DNA of 29,333 nucleotides from CAZTWC01 sp964617105 [NCBI: uncultured Myxococcia bacterium] (lineage in GTDB: Bacteria > CAZTWC01): assembly GCA_964617105.1 (NCBI GenBank), contig CAZTWC010000011.1, forward strand, positions 1-29,333, in the 5' to 3' direction. Position numbers and translations under genes: made by a program. Below the pieces are notes generated by a model that saw nothing but the letters and a program-made list of their open reading frames with translations, was not told the DNA's origin and did no database searches. Positions 1 through 7,945 of the stretch are shown here, in pieces (position 1 is the stretch's first letter; the number at the start of each line of letters is the position of its first letter).

Positions 1-946
1 AGGGTTTATGGATGTTTTTTTGAAATCCCTCCAGGGACTCTATATCAAAGCCCAGTTTGGTCATATCAACCTGCAGAGCAGATTTATCCAGGAGGCGTAA
101 AACTATCTTCTCACCAAATACTGTAGGCAAGACCGAAACCCTAAATTCCATCTCCTTATTGCGAGAGGTTTTTATCTTGATACGACCGTCCTGGGGAAGT
201 CGCCTCTCCGCTATGTCCAGATAACTCATAATTTTAATGCGAGAAGAGATAGCATCTTTAAATTTTAGCGGCGGCTGCATAACATCGTACAGAACGCCAT
301 CTATTCGTGTCCGGACCCGGTAACTTTTTTCATAGGGTTCTATATGAATATCAGAGGCTCCTTTTTTGATAGCATCCATGAGGATCAGGTTGACCAGCCT
401 GATAACCGGCGCATCTTCCAACGCCTCCTCGTCCACCACAATGATATCCTCTTTTTTACTATCATCCAGTCTATCCTTTTTACCGGCTTCATCCAGATCT
501 TCCAGTACCTGGTCATATGATATCTTGGACTCGTAATGGCGGCCGATAATTTTTTTAATCAACGACTCCTTGGCAATAACCATCTCCACTTCCAACCCAG
601 TATGAAACTTGACATCATCAATGGCATTGATGTTGGAAGGGTCACTCATAGCCAAGATCAAAGTACTGCCAATCCGCTTAATGGGCAGACAACCATATTT
701 TTCAACCAGGGGAGCCGGTACCAATTTCAATGTTTCTTCGTCAATATCGTATTGAGAAATATCTATTTGGGAAACATTGTATTTTTTACTCATAAACTCG
801 GTCAACTCATCCTCTTCTACATAACCCAGTTTTGACAGGTTATGACCGAGCCTTCCACCTGTCTTCTTGCTTTCGTTATACGCCAGTTCCAACTGCTCCG
901 GCGTGATCATATTTTCACGCACCAATAACTCGCCCAGATTAGACAC
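1..946 (-). CDS. pilB: PilB-type secretion/pilus assembly ATPase (5' part only)
   Basis: The gene enters from the left edge, so only about the first 315 residues are visible. It starts at GTG (944-946) behind AAGGAA seven bases upstream. An MshEN-type N-terminal domain holds two repeats, beginning NLGELLVREN (from residue 3) and GGRLGHNLSKLGY (from about residue 30), which is the family's cyclic-di-GMP-binding fold. The GspE/PilB core follows, with APVIRLVNLI, KGASDIHIEPYE, RTRIDGVL, DIAERRLPQDGRI and FGEKIVLRLL. The window ends just before the expected Walker A motif. PilB hexamers hydrolyse ATP at the inner membrane to extend type IV pili. A type II secretion GspE is the alternative, but the MshEN head and spacing favour PilB/MshE. 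The gene is divergent from the acyltransferase gene. Confidence 0.85.
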   Translation of the reverse strand, partial: MSNLGELLVRENMITPEQLELAYNESKKTGGRLGHNLSKLGYVEEDELTEFMSKKYNVSQIDISQYDIDEETLKLVPAPLVEKYGCLPIKRIGSTLILAMSDPSNINAIDDVKFHTGLEVEMVIAKESLIKKIIGRHYESKISYDQVLEDLDEAGKKDRLDDSKKEDIIVVDEEALEDAPVIRLVNLILMDAIKKGASDIHIEPYEKSYRVRTRIDGVLYDVMQPPLKFKDAISSRIKIMSYLDIAERRLPQDGRIKIKTSRNKEMEFRVSVLPTVFGEKIVLRLLDKSALQVDMTKLGFDIESLEGFQKNIHKP

Positions 947-1026
947 TGTATTTTCCTTTTTAATATCGTTACTGCCCGGAGACCCACTTCTGGTAGATAA
1001 TAGGTGGCAAACTTATCCAATCCTAT

Positions 1027-1055
1027 TTTCTAACATAAAGATAGTTCCTTGTCAA
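1027..1055 (-). promoter_or_regulatory. Candidate sigma-70 promoter for pilB
   Basis: Read on the minus strand, a perfect -35 TTGACA (1050-1055) is followed by a 17-base spacer and TAGAAA (1027-1032, 4 of 6 matches). The predicted start near 1020 leaves a leader of about 74 bases before the GTG at 946. The sequence match is direct; activity is inferred. Confidence 0.45.
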
Positions 1056-1115
1056 AAGATGACAGCATCCTTTTTCTTGATTAAATGAGAATAATCTTTT
1101 AATATCGAAGGAGTT

Positions 1116-1985
1116 ATGATCAAATTATCACAAAAATTATCTGGCTTAAGCGCCAATTGGATCAACCGTCAAATTGACACTGATCTGGAAAAATTACTAG
1201 ATAGGGTGCCAGCCCAAAAAAATGAGTTTGGGTATGACCCTTTTGGTATGGACCCTCAGTTTATCAAGAATGTGGCTTTACCAATTATTTTTTTATATAA
1301 AAATTACTTTCGCTGCCAGGTTTATGGCAGCCATAACATCTCTGACCAGAGGGTGTTGTTAATATCAAACCATTCCGGGCAGATTCCCGTGGATGCAATG
1401 ATGATCTCCGCCGCCGTGTTGCTGGAATCTAAACCGCCCAGAATTGTCCGCAGCATGATAGAAAAATGGGTGCCAACCTTGCCTTTTATCTCAATTTTTA
1501 TGAGCCGTTGCGGCCAAATTGTAGGAACTCCGGAAAATTGTCGCCGATTGCTGAAACAGGAAGAGGCTATTTTGGTATTCCCTGAAGGGGTTAAGGGGAT
1601 CTGTAAAAAATTTTCCCAACGCTACCAATTACAATCCTTTGGTTACGGTTTTATGCGGCTGGCTCTGGCCACTAATACGCCTATTGTCCCGGTTTGCGTA
1701 ATTGGAGCCGAAGAGCAGGCGCCCCAAATCTATAATGTCAAATCTCTGGCCAGGCTGCTCAATATTCCCGCCTTTCCATTAACACCTACATTTCCCTGGT
1801 TATTTCCTATGGGGGCAATACCTTATCCTACCAAATACCACATCTATTTTGGCGAACCTCTCTATTTTGAAGGCGATGCCAACGAAGAAGACGCTGAAAT
1901 ATCCATAAAAGTAGACCGGGTAAAAACAACTATCAATAGAATGATACAAAAGGGGTTGAGAAAGCGAAAAAGAATTTTTTGGTAA
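1116..1985 (+). CDS. PlsC-like lysophospholipid acyltransferase
   Basis: This 289-residue protein has the acyltransferase block NHSGQIPVD, with His86 and Asp93. The H-x6-D spacing is the variant seen in MGAT-like LPLAT proteins rather than the H-x4-D of classic PlsC. A substrate-binding block FPEGVKG and a later PIVPVCVIGAEEQ strand follow. It should transfer an acyl chain to a lyso-lipid or related alcohol at the inner membrane; the real acceptor cannot be read from sequence. AAGGAG sits only two bases before the ATG. The SDR gene starts 16 bases downstream, so the two are probably co-transcribed, suggesting a shared lipid-modifying role (inference). Confidence 0.8.
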   Translation: MIKLSQKLSGLSANWINRQIDTDLEKLLDRVPAQKNEFGYDPFGMDPQFIKNVALPIIFLYKNYFRCQVYGSHNISDQRVLLISNHSGQIPVDAMMISAAVLLESKPPRIVRSMIEKWVPTLPFISIFMSRCGQIVGTPENCRRLLKQEEAILVFPEGVKGICKKFSQRYQLQSFGYGFMRLALATNTPIVPVCVIGAEEQAPQIYNVKSLARLLNIPAFPLTPTFPWLFPMGAIPYPTKYHIYFGEPLYFEGDANEEDAEISIKVDRVKTTINRMIQKGLRKRKRIFW

Positions 1986-2001
1986 GCCTTACAGGTGATA
2001 A

Positions 2002-2943
2002 ATGACTAAAAGTGGTATCATAATTACTGGCTGCGCCGGCGAACTTGGAAAACTGTTGACCAGGTACCTCCACCAGGGAGAAAAGGTGATCGGCATTGAT
2101 AGGCGACCTTTTCCAAACAAGCCCAGAGATGTTGAATTTTACCAACTAGATATCCGCCGAAAAAAATGTGAAAATATTTTTCGCACCACCCCGATAAAAG
2201 CAGTATTTCACATGGGAGTTATACACAATCCCAGGAGCCGGTCTGAAGAAAAATTTTCCTTTAATATTAAAGGCACCATGAAACTGCTGGAATACTGCTC
2301 AAAATACCAGGTGCCCAAGTTTGTTTTCTTAAGCTCTGCCAATGTCTACGGACCGGCTCCCGCAAATGACAATTTTATCACCGAAGAAGCCCCTCTGATG
2401 GCTGGTGCTTCTTTTCACGATATCGGCGACCTGATAGAACTGGACATGCTGGTACAATCCTTCTTTTGGAAAAACCTCTATATGGACACCTGCATTCTCA
2501 GGCCGGTTCATATTGTGGGCTCCTCCATAGAGAACGCCCTGACCATTTATCTTCGCCTACCCGCCATCCCCTCTCTACTGGGATTCGACCCTCTCCTGCA
2601 ACTAATCCATGAAGATGATGTGATCAGAGCCCTGGCCCTCTGCCTAAAAAAGGGGGTAAAAGGGGTATTCAACCTGGTTGGCGCCGGTGAAGCCCCATTA
2701 AGCGCTATTATCTCCCACTTGAATAAAGTCAATATACCCATCCCTTATCCTTTGGCTGTTTCTCTTTTACGGATGATGTGGCGCTGGAAATTGACCTCCT
2801 TCCCGGTGCCGGAGTTGGATCATATCCGTTACGGCTGCACCGTGGACGGCAACAGAGCAAAGACGATCTTAGATTTTCACCCCCGTTATTCCATGTCTGA
2901 AACCCTGAAATCTATTACCTCGATCAATTGGAGCAAAGGATGA
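2002..2943 (+). CDS. NAD-dependent epimerase/dehydratase-like SDR lacking the usual catalytic Tyr/Lys
   Basis: This 313-residue extended SDR has a clear Rossmann motif (TGCAGELG, with Gly10, Gly13 and Gly16) and an acidic GIDRR end to strand 2, which predicts NAD(H) rather than NADP(H). The SSANVYG strand typical of nucleotide-sugar epimerases is present. Where YxxxK is expected, the protein reads FHDIG (Phe138, Gly142), so both catalytic residues appear to be missing. It may have another chemistry, or serve as an NAD-binding or lipid-binding partner of the acyltransferase encoded just upstream. SD AGGTGA lies three bases before the ATG. Its stop overlaps the next start in ATGA (2940-2943), which predicts translational coupling. 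Confidence 0.78.
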   Translation: MTKSGIIITGCAGELGKLLTRYLHQGEKVIGIDRRPFPNKPRDVEFYQLDIRRKKCENIFRTTPIKAVFHMGVIHNPRSRSEEKFSFNIKGTMKLLEYCSKYQVPKFVFLSSANVYGPAPANDNFITEEAPLMAGASFHDIGDLIELDMLVQSFFWKNLYMDTCILRPVHIVGSSIENALTIYLRLPAIPSLLGFDPLLQLIHEDDVIRALALCLKKGVKGVFNLVGAGEAPLSAIISHLNKVNIPIPYPLAVSLLRMMWRWKLTSFPVPELDHIRYGCTVDGNRAKTILDFHPRYSMSETLKSITSINWSKG

Positions 2944-3344
2944 TCTCTCTAATCAAGATGATTTTTTACCTCGCGGTAATGTTAATTATTGTCTACATTT
3001 TTTGTACCGTCACCCTGGATGGCAAACCCCTTTGTCAACATGTAAGGCAAACATTTAACCCGGAAACAGTAAGCCAAAAACCCAAAGAGATAAAAGAGGG
3101 CATCCAGGAGCATTTAAAAGAAAAATATATATTTATTAAAGATAAAACCAAAGAATACAGTGATACCCTTAAAACGAAAGGGATAAAGAAAATTCAGAAA
3201 TTAAAAAAAGACGCCAAACAGATAGTGTTAAAAGTCAAGGAAAAAAGCGGACAGACTATTGAAGAGATTGGTGAAAACCATCCTGACATAATGGATGAAG
3301 ATCGAAAGGCCCTGGAAAAACTGATCCAACAGCACACAAAATAG
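2940..3344 (+). CDS. Small membrane-anchored Lys-rich helical protein, unknown function
   Basis: I chose the ATG at 2940, which overlaps the SDR stop as ATGA and has GGAG six bases upstream; an in-frame TTG at 2928 gives four extra residues. The 134-residue product has one hydrophobic segment (about residues 4-23), then DGKPLCQH, then a long charged stretch very rich in Lys and Glu that should form helices. I do not recognise a family. The start overlap ties it to the SDR and acyltransferase, so it could anchor or assist them in the membrane (inference). Confidence 0.7.
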   Translation: MISLIKMIFYLAVMLIIVYIFCTVTLDGKPLCQHVRQTFNPETVSQKPKEIKEGIQEHLKEKYIFIKDKTKEYSDTLKTKGIKKIQKLKKDAKQIVLKVKEKSGQTIEEIGENHPDIMDEDRKALEKLIQQHTK

Positions 3345-3452
3345 AAGTGGATTTCCGGGCGGCAACAAAATAGGGAATAAAAAACCGCTCCAGGATGTTT
3401 TATTTTATGAACAAGGCGGACACTAGACATAACTACCGTGGAGGATAAATTA

Positions 3453-4967
3453 ATGATTAGACCTGATAAAAATAGTTCCTACAGACTATTGCCACTTTTA
3501 TTGATTACTCTGGCGGTGGCAATAATTTCAGGCGGTTGGTATAAGGACAAACAGAATAAAGCCAAAACAACTCTCTGGAAGGACAGCAAAAACCAGGTTC
3601 AAAAGATCTATCAACGCCAGGATATGCTGCCCAATATAGTCAAAATCGTGGAAAAAGTTTCCCACGCTGTGGTTAACATCCAGACCACCCAGACGATCCA
3701 ACACCGAGGGGGAAATCAGTTTTTTGGCCCCTTTTCCCAGCGCGGTCCCTTCGGTCAACAGGATGATTTCTGGGAATTTTTCAAACCCTTTTTCAATAGG
3801 CCCCGAGAATTCAAGAATAAAGGTTTGGGAACCGGCTTCATCATCAATGGAGATGGTTACATTGTCACCAACAACCATGTAATTGAAAACGCCACTGAAA
3901 TAAAAGTCAAACTGGCTCAAGATAACAAAGATTACCCGGCCCGGGTGGTGGGTGCTGACGCTAAAACCGACATTGCCCTTATTAAAATAGAATTAGGGGC
4001 CAGGAAAAGTTTACCCGCCATTAAATTCGGTAATTCCGGCCGGCTAAAAATCGGGGAATGGGTGGTGGCTATAGGTAATCCCTTTGGCCTGGATCACACG
4101 GTTACTGCCGGTATTGTTAGCGCAAAAGGACGGAAAGAGATTAATCCCTCCGGTCGACAGGGCTATTACGACTTTATCCAAACCGATGCATCCATTAATC
4201 CCGGCAATTCCGGAGGGCCTCTGCTCAATATTAATGGGGATGTTATCGGTATCAATACTGCCATCAGCGCAGTGGGTCAGGGAATCGGCTTTGCCATCCC
4301 CATAGACATGGCCAAAACTATTTTACCCCAACTTAAAGATAAAGGTAAAATAACCAGAAGTTGGCTCGGTATCCAAATCCAGCAAGTTACCCCGGAATTA
4401 GCCAAATCCTTCAACCTGGATAAACCACGGGGAGCCCTGATATCAAATGTGGTAAAAAACGGTCCGGCTGCCAAAGGAGGGCTAAAGTCGGGAGACATTA
4501 TTATAAATTTCAATAATCACAAGATAAACAATCATTCTGATGTTCCCTGGCTGGCTTCCACTGCCGGGGAGGGAAAAACAGTGAGGATAACGGTAATTAG
4601 GAATAGCAAAGAAATAACTCTCCAAATAAAATTAGGGAAAATGCCGGAAGATCGGCGCAAGGCATCCCTGGAGCAAAAGGAGACCGATGTTGACCTGGGT
4701 TTTAGCGTTACCCAGTTAACCCCTCAATTGGCCAGAAAGATGGGATTTGAAGATGAAAAAGGGGTGGTAGTAACCGACATTGATGATACCTCTACGGCAT
4801 TTGAGGCGGGCTTGAGGCCCAAAGATATAATCCTGGAGATCAACGGTGTTCAAATCGTTGATTTGCCCCAATTTAACCGGAGTATGAAAGTTGTTGCTGA
4901 TAGTAAATTCATCCGGATACGGGTCAAGCGAGACATGGGAATCCTATTTTTGGCCTTCGGCCGGTAA
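3453..4967 (+). CDS. htrA: HtrA/Deg-family periplasmic serine protease (Do type, two PDZ domains)
   Basis: Starting at ATG 3453 with GGAGGA seven bases upstream, the protein is 504 residues; an in-frame GTG at 3438 overlaps that ribosome site and is unlikely. A hydrophobic N-terminal segment (about residues 12-28) exports or anchors it. The chymotrypsin-like domain has the full triad: His142 in TNNHVIEN, Asp173 in DAKTDIAL and Ser253 in NPGNSGGPL. Two PDZ domains follow (about residues 270-365 and 385-500). A Phe/Gly/Gln-rich loop (about residues 86-120) matches the LA loop of Do proteases. It degrades or refolds damaged envelope proteins. It lies 108 bases after the small membrane protein gene and converges with the cyclase operon. 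Confidence 0.95.
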   Translation: MIRPDKNSSYRLLPLLLITLAVAIISGGWYKDKQNKAKTTLWKDSKNQVQKIYQRQDMLPNIVKIVEKVSHAVVNIQTTQTIQHRGGNQFFGPFSQRGPFGQQDDFWEFFKPFFNRPREFKNKGLGTGFIINGDGYIVTNNHVIENATEIKVKLAQDNKDYPARVVGADAKTDIALIKIELGARKSLPAIKFGNSGRLKIGEWVVAIGNPFGLDHTVTAGIVSAKGRKEINPSGRQGYYDFIQTDASINPGNSGGPLLNINGDVIGINTAISAVGQGIGFAIPIDMAKTILPQLKDKGKITRSWLGIQIQQVTPELAKSFNLDKPRGALISNVVKNGPAAKGGLKSGDIIINFNNHKINNHSDVPWLASTAGEGKTVRITVIRNSKEITLQIKLGKMPEDRRKASLEQKETDVDLGFSVTQLTPQLARKMGFEDEKGVVVTDIDDTSTAFEAGLRPKDIILEINGVQIVDLPQFNRSMKVVADSKFIRIRVKRDMGILFLAFGR

Positions 4968-4982
4968 TCACAAAAATTGCTG

Positions 4983-5024
4983 CGAAGGGCAGAGGGGGTA
5001 CTAAGAATAATACGTCGAGGCCAA
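4983..5024. repeat. Partial copy of the GC-rich dispersed repeat
   Basis: The stretch beginning CGAAGGGCAGAGGGGGTACT and running through ATAATACGTCGAGG matches 17389-17428 almost base for base. At 17365-17428 the same sequence is the right-hand part of a larger hairpin module. Here the left arm is missing, so this looks like a truncated copy lying beside, not inside, the structured element at 5091-5213. The rest of 4968-5090 shows no gene. Confidence 0.7.
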
Positions 5025-5090
5025 AGGTCATCCCCGTGGGAAGGATAATTTGGGAATCCGGGTGACAGACAAAAAGCGTATTAGAGTGTA

Positions 5091-5213
5091 AAAATTCGGA
5101 GGCGCTCGGATAACTAGGCGCAGAATATAAAATTCCCGCAGGCGTATGTTCTTATACGTCGAGGATAATTTTATATTCTGCAACAACGTTAGCCGAGATG
5201 CATCCGGATTTTT
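5091..5213. repeat. Long structured intergenic repeat, copy 1, between convergent genes
   Basis: Nested inverted repeats fill this gap. The outer arms are 5091-5109 and 5193-5213 and are imperfect. The inner arms, GCAGAATATAAAATT (5120-5134) and its exact complement at 5167-5181, form a perfect 15-bp stem. A terminal hairpin CGTAT/ATACG (5143-5147 with 5154-5158) closes it. The right end runs into the cyclase stop codon at 5212-5214. A second copy at 17286-17473 has the same layout, also between convergent gene ends. It probably acts as a bidirectional terminator or a REP/MITE-like mobile hairpin (inference). Confidence 0.8.
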
Positions 5214-7509
5214 ACTTGGTTTTCATGGTCCAGACGCCATCCCAACCATTACCTGGCGGATGTTTCTTCATATATTTGCAGCGGTCTATATAGATTTGCG
5301 GAAGTTTATCCTGGGGATTTAATTTCAAGGAATGTTTAAAAGCCTTGACCGCTTTGCTCCATTCACTTTGGCGGTACCAGTCGAGTCCGTTTTCAAATTG
5401 ATTGACCACATCCATCATGTTGGGGAAAGTTTCAGTGGTATGATAATCCAAAACTTCATAGATATTTACCGGTTCGGTTTTCCCTTTCACAATTACCCGA
5501 TCTACGTTACGAATCCGATAGGTTCCTTTCAATTTGCTAAAAGTATATTCACTGATTAAAATTTTGGTCGAATAAGTTTTGCAGGCACTTTCAAGCCTGG
5601 CTGCCAAATTGACCCCATCGCCGATTAAAGTGTAATCCATCCGTTTAGGTGAACCGATATTACCCGATACCACCATATCGGTATTCAAACCAATACCAAT
5701 ATCAATAAATTTTTTTCCTGCTGCTTTGCGCTTGTTATTCCAGTCATTTAATTCATTCATCATAGATATGCTGGCTCGCATGGCCCGGTCTTCATCATCT
5801 TCGTGGGCAATAGGCATACCAAAAGCGGCCATTATTGCATCACCAATAAACTTATCCAGCATCCCTCCCTCGCGTTGAATACATTCCACCATAATGGTAA
5901 AATATTCATTCAGCAGAGAAACTGTTTCCTGGGCGCCCAACTCTTCGGTTAAAGTGGTAAATCCCCTGATATCGGAAAAAAGCACCGTGGCAACCTCACT
6001 TTTACCTCCCAAAATATCCACGCCACCCTTTAGGATTTGATCCGCCAATTCTGCATCCATATAACGGGACATAGTGGATTTTACTCTCTTCTCCTCGCTG
6101 ATATCCTCGATCATGATCATGGAGCCCAAACCTTTTTTCTCCACACTCAGCAGAGGCAATACTGTAACATTGACAGAGCGTTTAACCTCGTTGAATTTCA
6201 ACTCTGCGTCCATGGTAATATCTGACTCTTGGCTCTCCTCTACCCGTTTTATTTTGTCAACAATCCAGGCGTTTTCACCCATAAAAAATTCCTGGCCCTG
6301 TTTGCCAATAATCTCCTCTAAACTCAGATTTACAATCCGCATCCCGGCTGCATTGCAGGTTACAATTTGGTGATCTTCATTTAAGGTCAGCACCCCATTG
6401 GACATACTTTCCAACATGGCTTCATTGTAATTTTTTATATTTTGCACCTGGTCAAAAAGTTGGGCATTTTCAAGGGCGATAGACACCTGGGCAGTAAATG
6501 CTCTCAGCCGGGATTCATCTTCAGAAGTAAATACACCACCACGCCTGTTTAAAGTTTGCGTAACGCCAAGGGTTTTGCCATTTTTATTCACCACCGGCAC
6601 ACACAACATGGAGCGGGTAAAATAACCGGTTTGCTTGTCAAACACCGGATTAAAACGTAAATCAGCATAGGCATGGGGGATATTTATGGTCTCCCCAGAA
6701 GTAAAAACACGGCCGGCAATGCCCATGTGATTGGGAAATCTAATCTGAGATGCGCCTATCCCTTCCCCCACATAAATATAAAGTTCATTGGTTTTTTCAT
6801 CATTTAAAAATAGGGTGGAGCGCTCGGCGTTTAACATTCTGGTAGCTTCAGACATAACCTTATTTAAAATAGTACTCAGGTCAATTTCTGAGATTACATC
6901 AGAAACCACATCAAAAAACTCCATCCCTTGCAGATGAGTTTTGCGCATTTCTTCAACCATTTGTGTACTTTGCAGGGCAATAGCCGCCTGGGTAGTCATG
7001 GCATCCAGTATTTCCAAATCCAGAGGGGTAAATTGGCCATCTTTTTTATTCAAGGACTGGGCTACGCCAATAATTTCACCTTTTACTGTGCGAATAGGAG
7101 TGCAGAGGATGTTTTTGGTAACAAAACCGGTTTTTTCATCAACGGTTCGATCGAAAAATTCATTGGCATGAGCATCCTGAACAATTAACCCTTTTCCAGT
7201 GGTAAAAACATGGCCCGCTACACCGGAAGTATTCATGAGTCTGATTTCCCGTTTTTTTACTCCATGAGCAACTATAGAAAAGAGTTCATTGGTTTCAGAG
7301 TCATTTAGAAAAATTGTCCCCCGCTCCGCATTAACTTCACTGGTGGTCAACTCCAATAATTTCTCCAGCATCTCATCGAGATTATCAAAGAGGGCCATGG
7401 TTTTAGACACACTTAACAGCATTTCTGCTTTTTTCAATTTTAGAACCATATCGGCCATGGCGGCCTTGGCCTCATGACTTTTTATTTGTTGGGGGATTTT
7501 GTCTGCCAT
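5212..7509 (-). CDS. Class III adenylate cyclase with GAF-GAF-PAS sensor region
   Basis: This 765-residue protein contains GAF1 (about residues 40-185), GAF2 (205-355), PAS (365-475) and a class III nucleotide cyclase domain (about 500-690). Metal-binding Asp513 (FSDIRGFT) and Asp557 (FIGDAIM) are present. Lys553 and Thr627 fit adenine rather than guanine recognition, and Asn634 and Arg638 (VNLAARLE) fit the transition-state pair, so it should make cAMP. The C-terminal TPR-like tail with RCKYMKKHPP and WDGVW is a known ending for this family. No membrane segment is visible, so it is cytosolic and probably senses a small ligand or redox state through its GAF domains. It is the last gene of an operon: the ATG lies two bases after the preceding stop, with GGAAGG as ribosome site. 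Confidence 0.93.
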   Translation of the reverse strand: MADKIPQQIKSHEAKAAMADMVLKLKKAEMLLSVSKTMALFDNLDEMLEKLLELTTSEVNAERGTIFLNDSETNELFSIVAHGVKKREIRLMNTSGVAGHVFTTGKGLIVQDAHANEFFDRTVDEKTGFVTKNILCTPIRTVKGEIIGVAQSLNKKDGQFTPLDLEILDAMTTQAAIALQSTQMVEEMRKTHLQGMEFFDVVSDVISEIDLSTILNKVMSEATRMLNAERSTLFLNDEKTNELYIYVGEGIGASQIRFPNHMGIAGRVFTSGETINIPHAYADLRFNPVFDKQTGYFTRSMLCVPVVNKNGKTLGVTQTLNRRGGVFTSEDESRLRAFTAQVSIALENAQLFDQVQNIKNYNEAMLESMSNGVLTLNEDHQIVTCNAAGMRIVNLSLEEIIGKQGQEFFMGENAWIVDKIKRVEESQESDITMDAELKFNEVKRSVNVTVLPLLSVEKKGLGSMIMIEDISEEKRVKSTMSRYMDAELADQILKGGVDILGGKSEVATVLFSDIRGFTTLTEELGAQETVSLLNEYFTIMVECIQREGGMLDKFIGDAIMAAFGMPIAHEDDEDRAMRASISMMNELNDWNNKRKAAGKKFIDIGIGLNTDMVVSGNIGSPKRMDYTLIGDGVNLAARLESACKTYSTKILISEYTFSKLKGTYRIRNVDRVIVKGKTEPVNIYEVLDYHTTETFPNMMDVVNQFENGLDWYRQSEWSKAVKAFKHSLKLNPQDKLPQIYIDRCKYMKKHPPGNGWDGVWTMKTK

Positions 7510-7511
7510 AA

Positions 7512-7937
7512 TTAACCTTCCAGTTTATCCCGTAAAATTCCTATAGTTTTTTGAAGTTCCTTTATCTCTATTCGCGCCTGACGCCTAGCAGTATCGATAT
7601 CTTCTTCATAAACTACTCGATTATTTTCCAGTTCGTCCCGCAAAGCCATTGCTGTTTTCTTTAACTGCTTTATCTCTTCGCTGGCGTCATGAGATACTTT
7701 TTGGATTGATAAAAGATTCTCCTGATCTTTTTTCTCCAACTCGTCCCGCAAAGCCATTGTTGTTTTCTTTAACTGTTCAACTTCTTCTCTGGCATCATGA
7801 AACGCTCTTTGATTTGATAAAAGTTTTTCCTGATCTTTTTTCTCCAACTCTTCCCGTATAACATTAATAGTTTCTTTTAGATGCCGATTTTCCGATTGAA
7901 GAGAATTTATCTGTTTTTTTTCTGCACTATCAATCAT
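7512..7937 (-). CDS. Coiled-coil protein built from 36-residue repeats
   Basis: The 141-residue product is almost entirely helical coiled coil with no signal peptide. Four consecutive units of exactly 36 residues can be aligned, each with the core L-[KQ]-[KE]-T-x-x-x-[LI]-R-[DE]-[EK]-L-E and a middle block such as KKDQE-LLS-Q; a partial fifth (LQKTIGILRDKLEG) ends the protein. Units 1-3 are the most alike, and units 2 and 3 are close even as DNA, with a 108-bp period. A 36-residue period fits 7+7+11+11 rather than plain heptads. It sits between the RCC1 lipoprotein gene (8 bases) and the cyclase gene (2 bases), so it may scaffold or dimerise with the cyclase (inference). The family is not recognised. 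Confidence 0.82.
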   Translation of the reverse strand: MIDSAEKKQINSLQSENRHLKETINVIREELEKKDQEKLLSNQRAFHDAREEVEQLKKTTMALRDELEKKDQENLLSIQKVSHDASEEIKQLKKTAMALRDELENNRVVYEEDIDTARRQARIEIKELQKTIGILRDKLEG

Positions 7938-7945
7938 ATTATATT

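Noticed and set aside
867-1088. ORF on the plus strand over the pilB start and the divergent gap
   Set aside because: It overlaps the pilB 5' end and its promoter, has no ribosome site, and its composition does not look coding.
1077-1105. TTGATT-17-TAATAT as promoter of the acyltransferase gene
   Set aside because: Transcription would start inside or after the AAGGAG ribosome site at 1108-1113, which makes it implausible.
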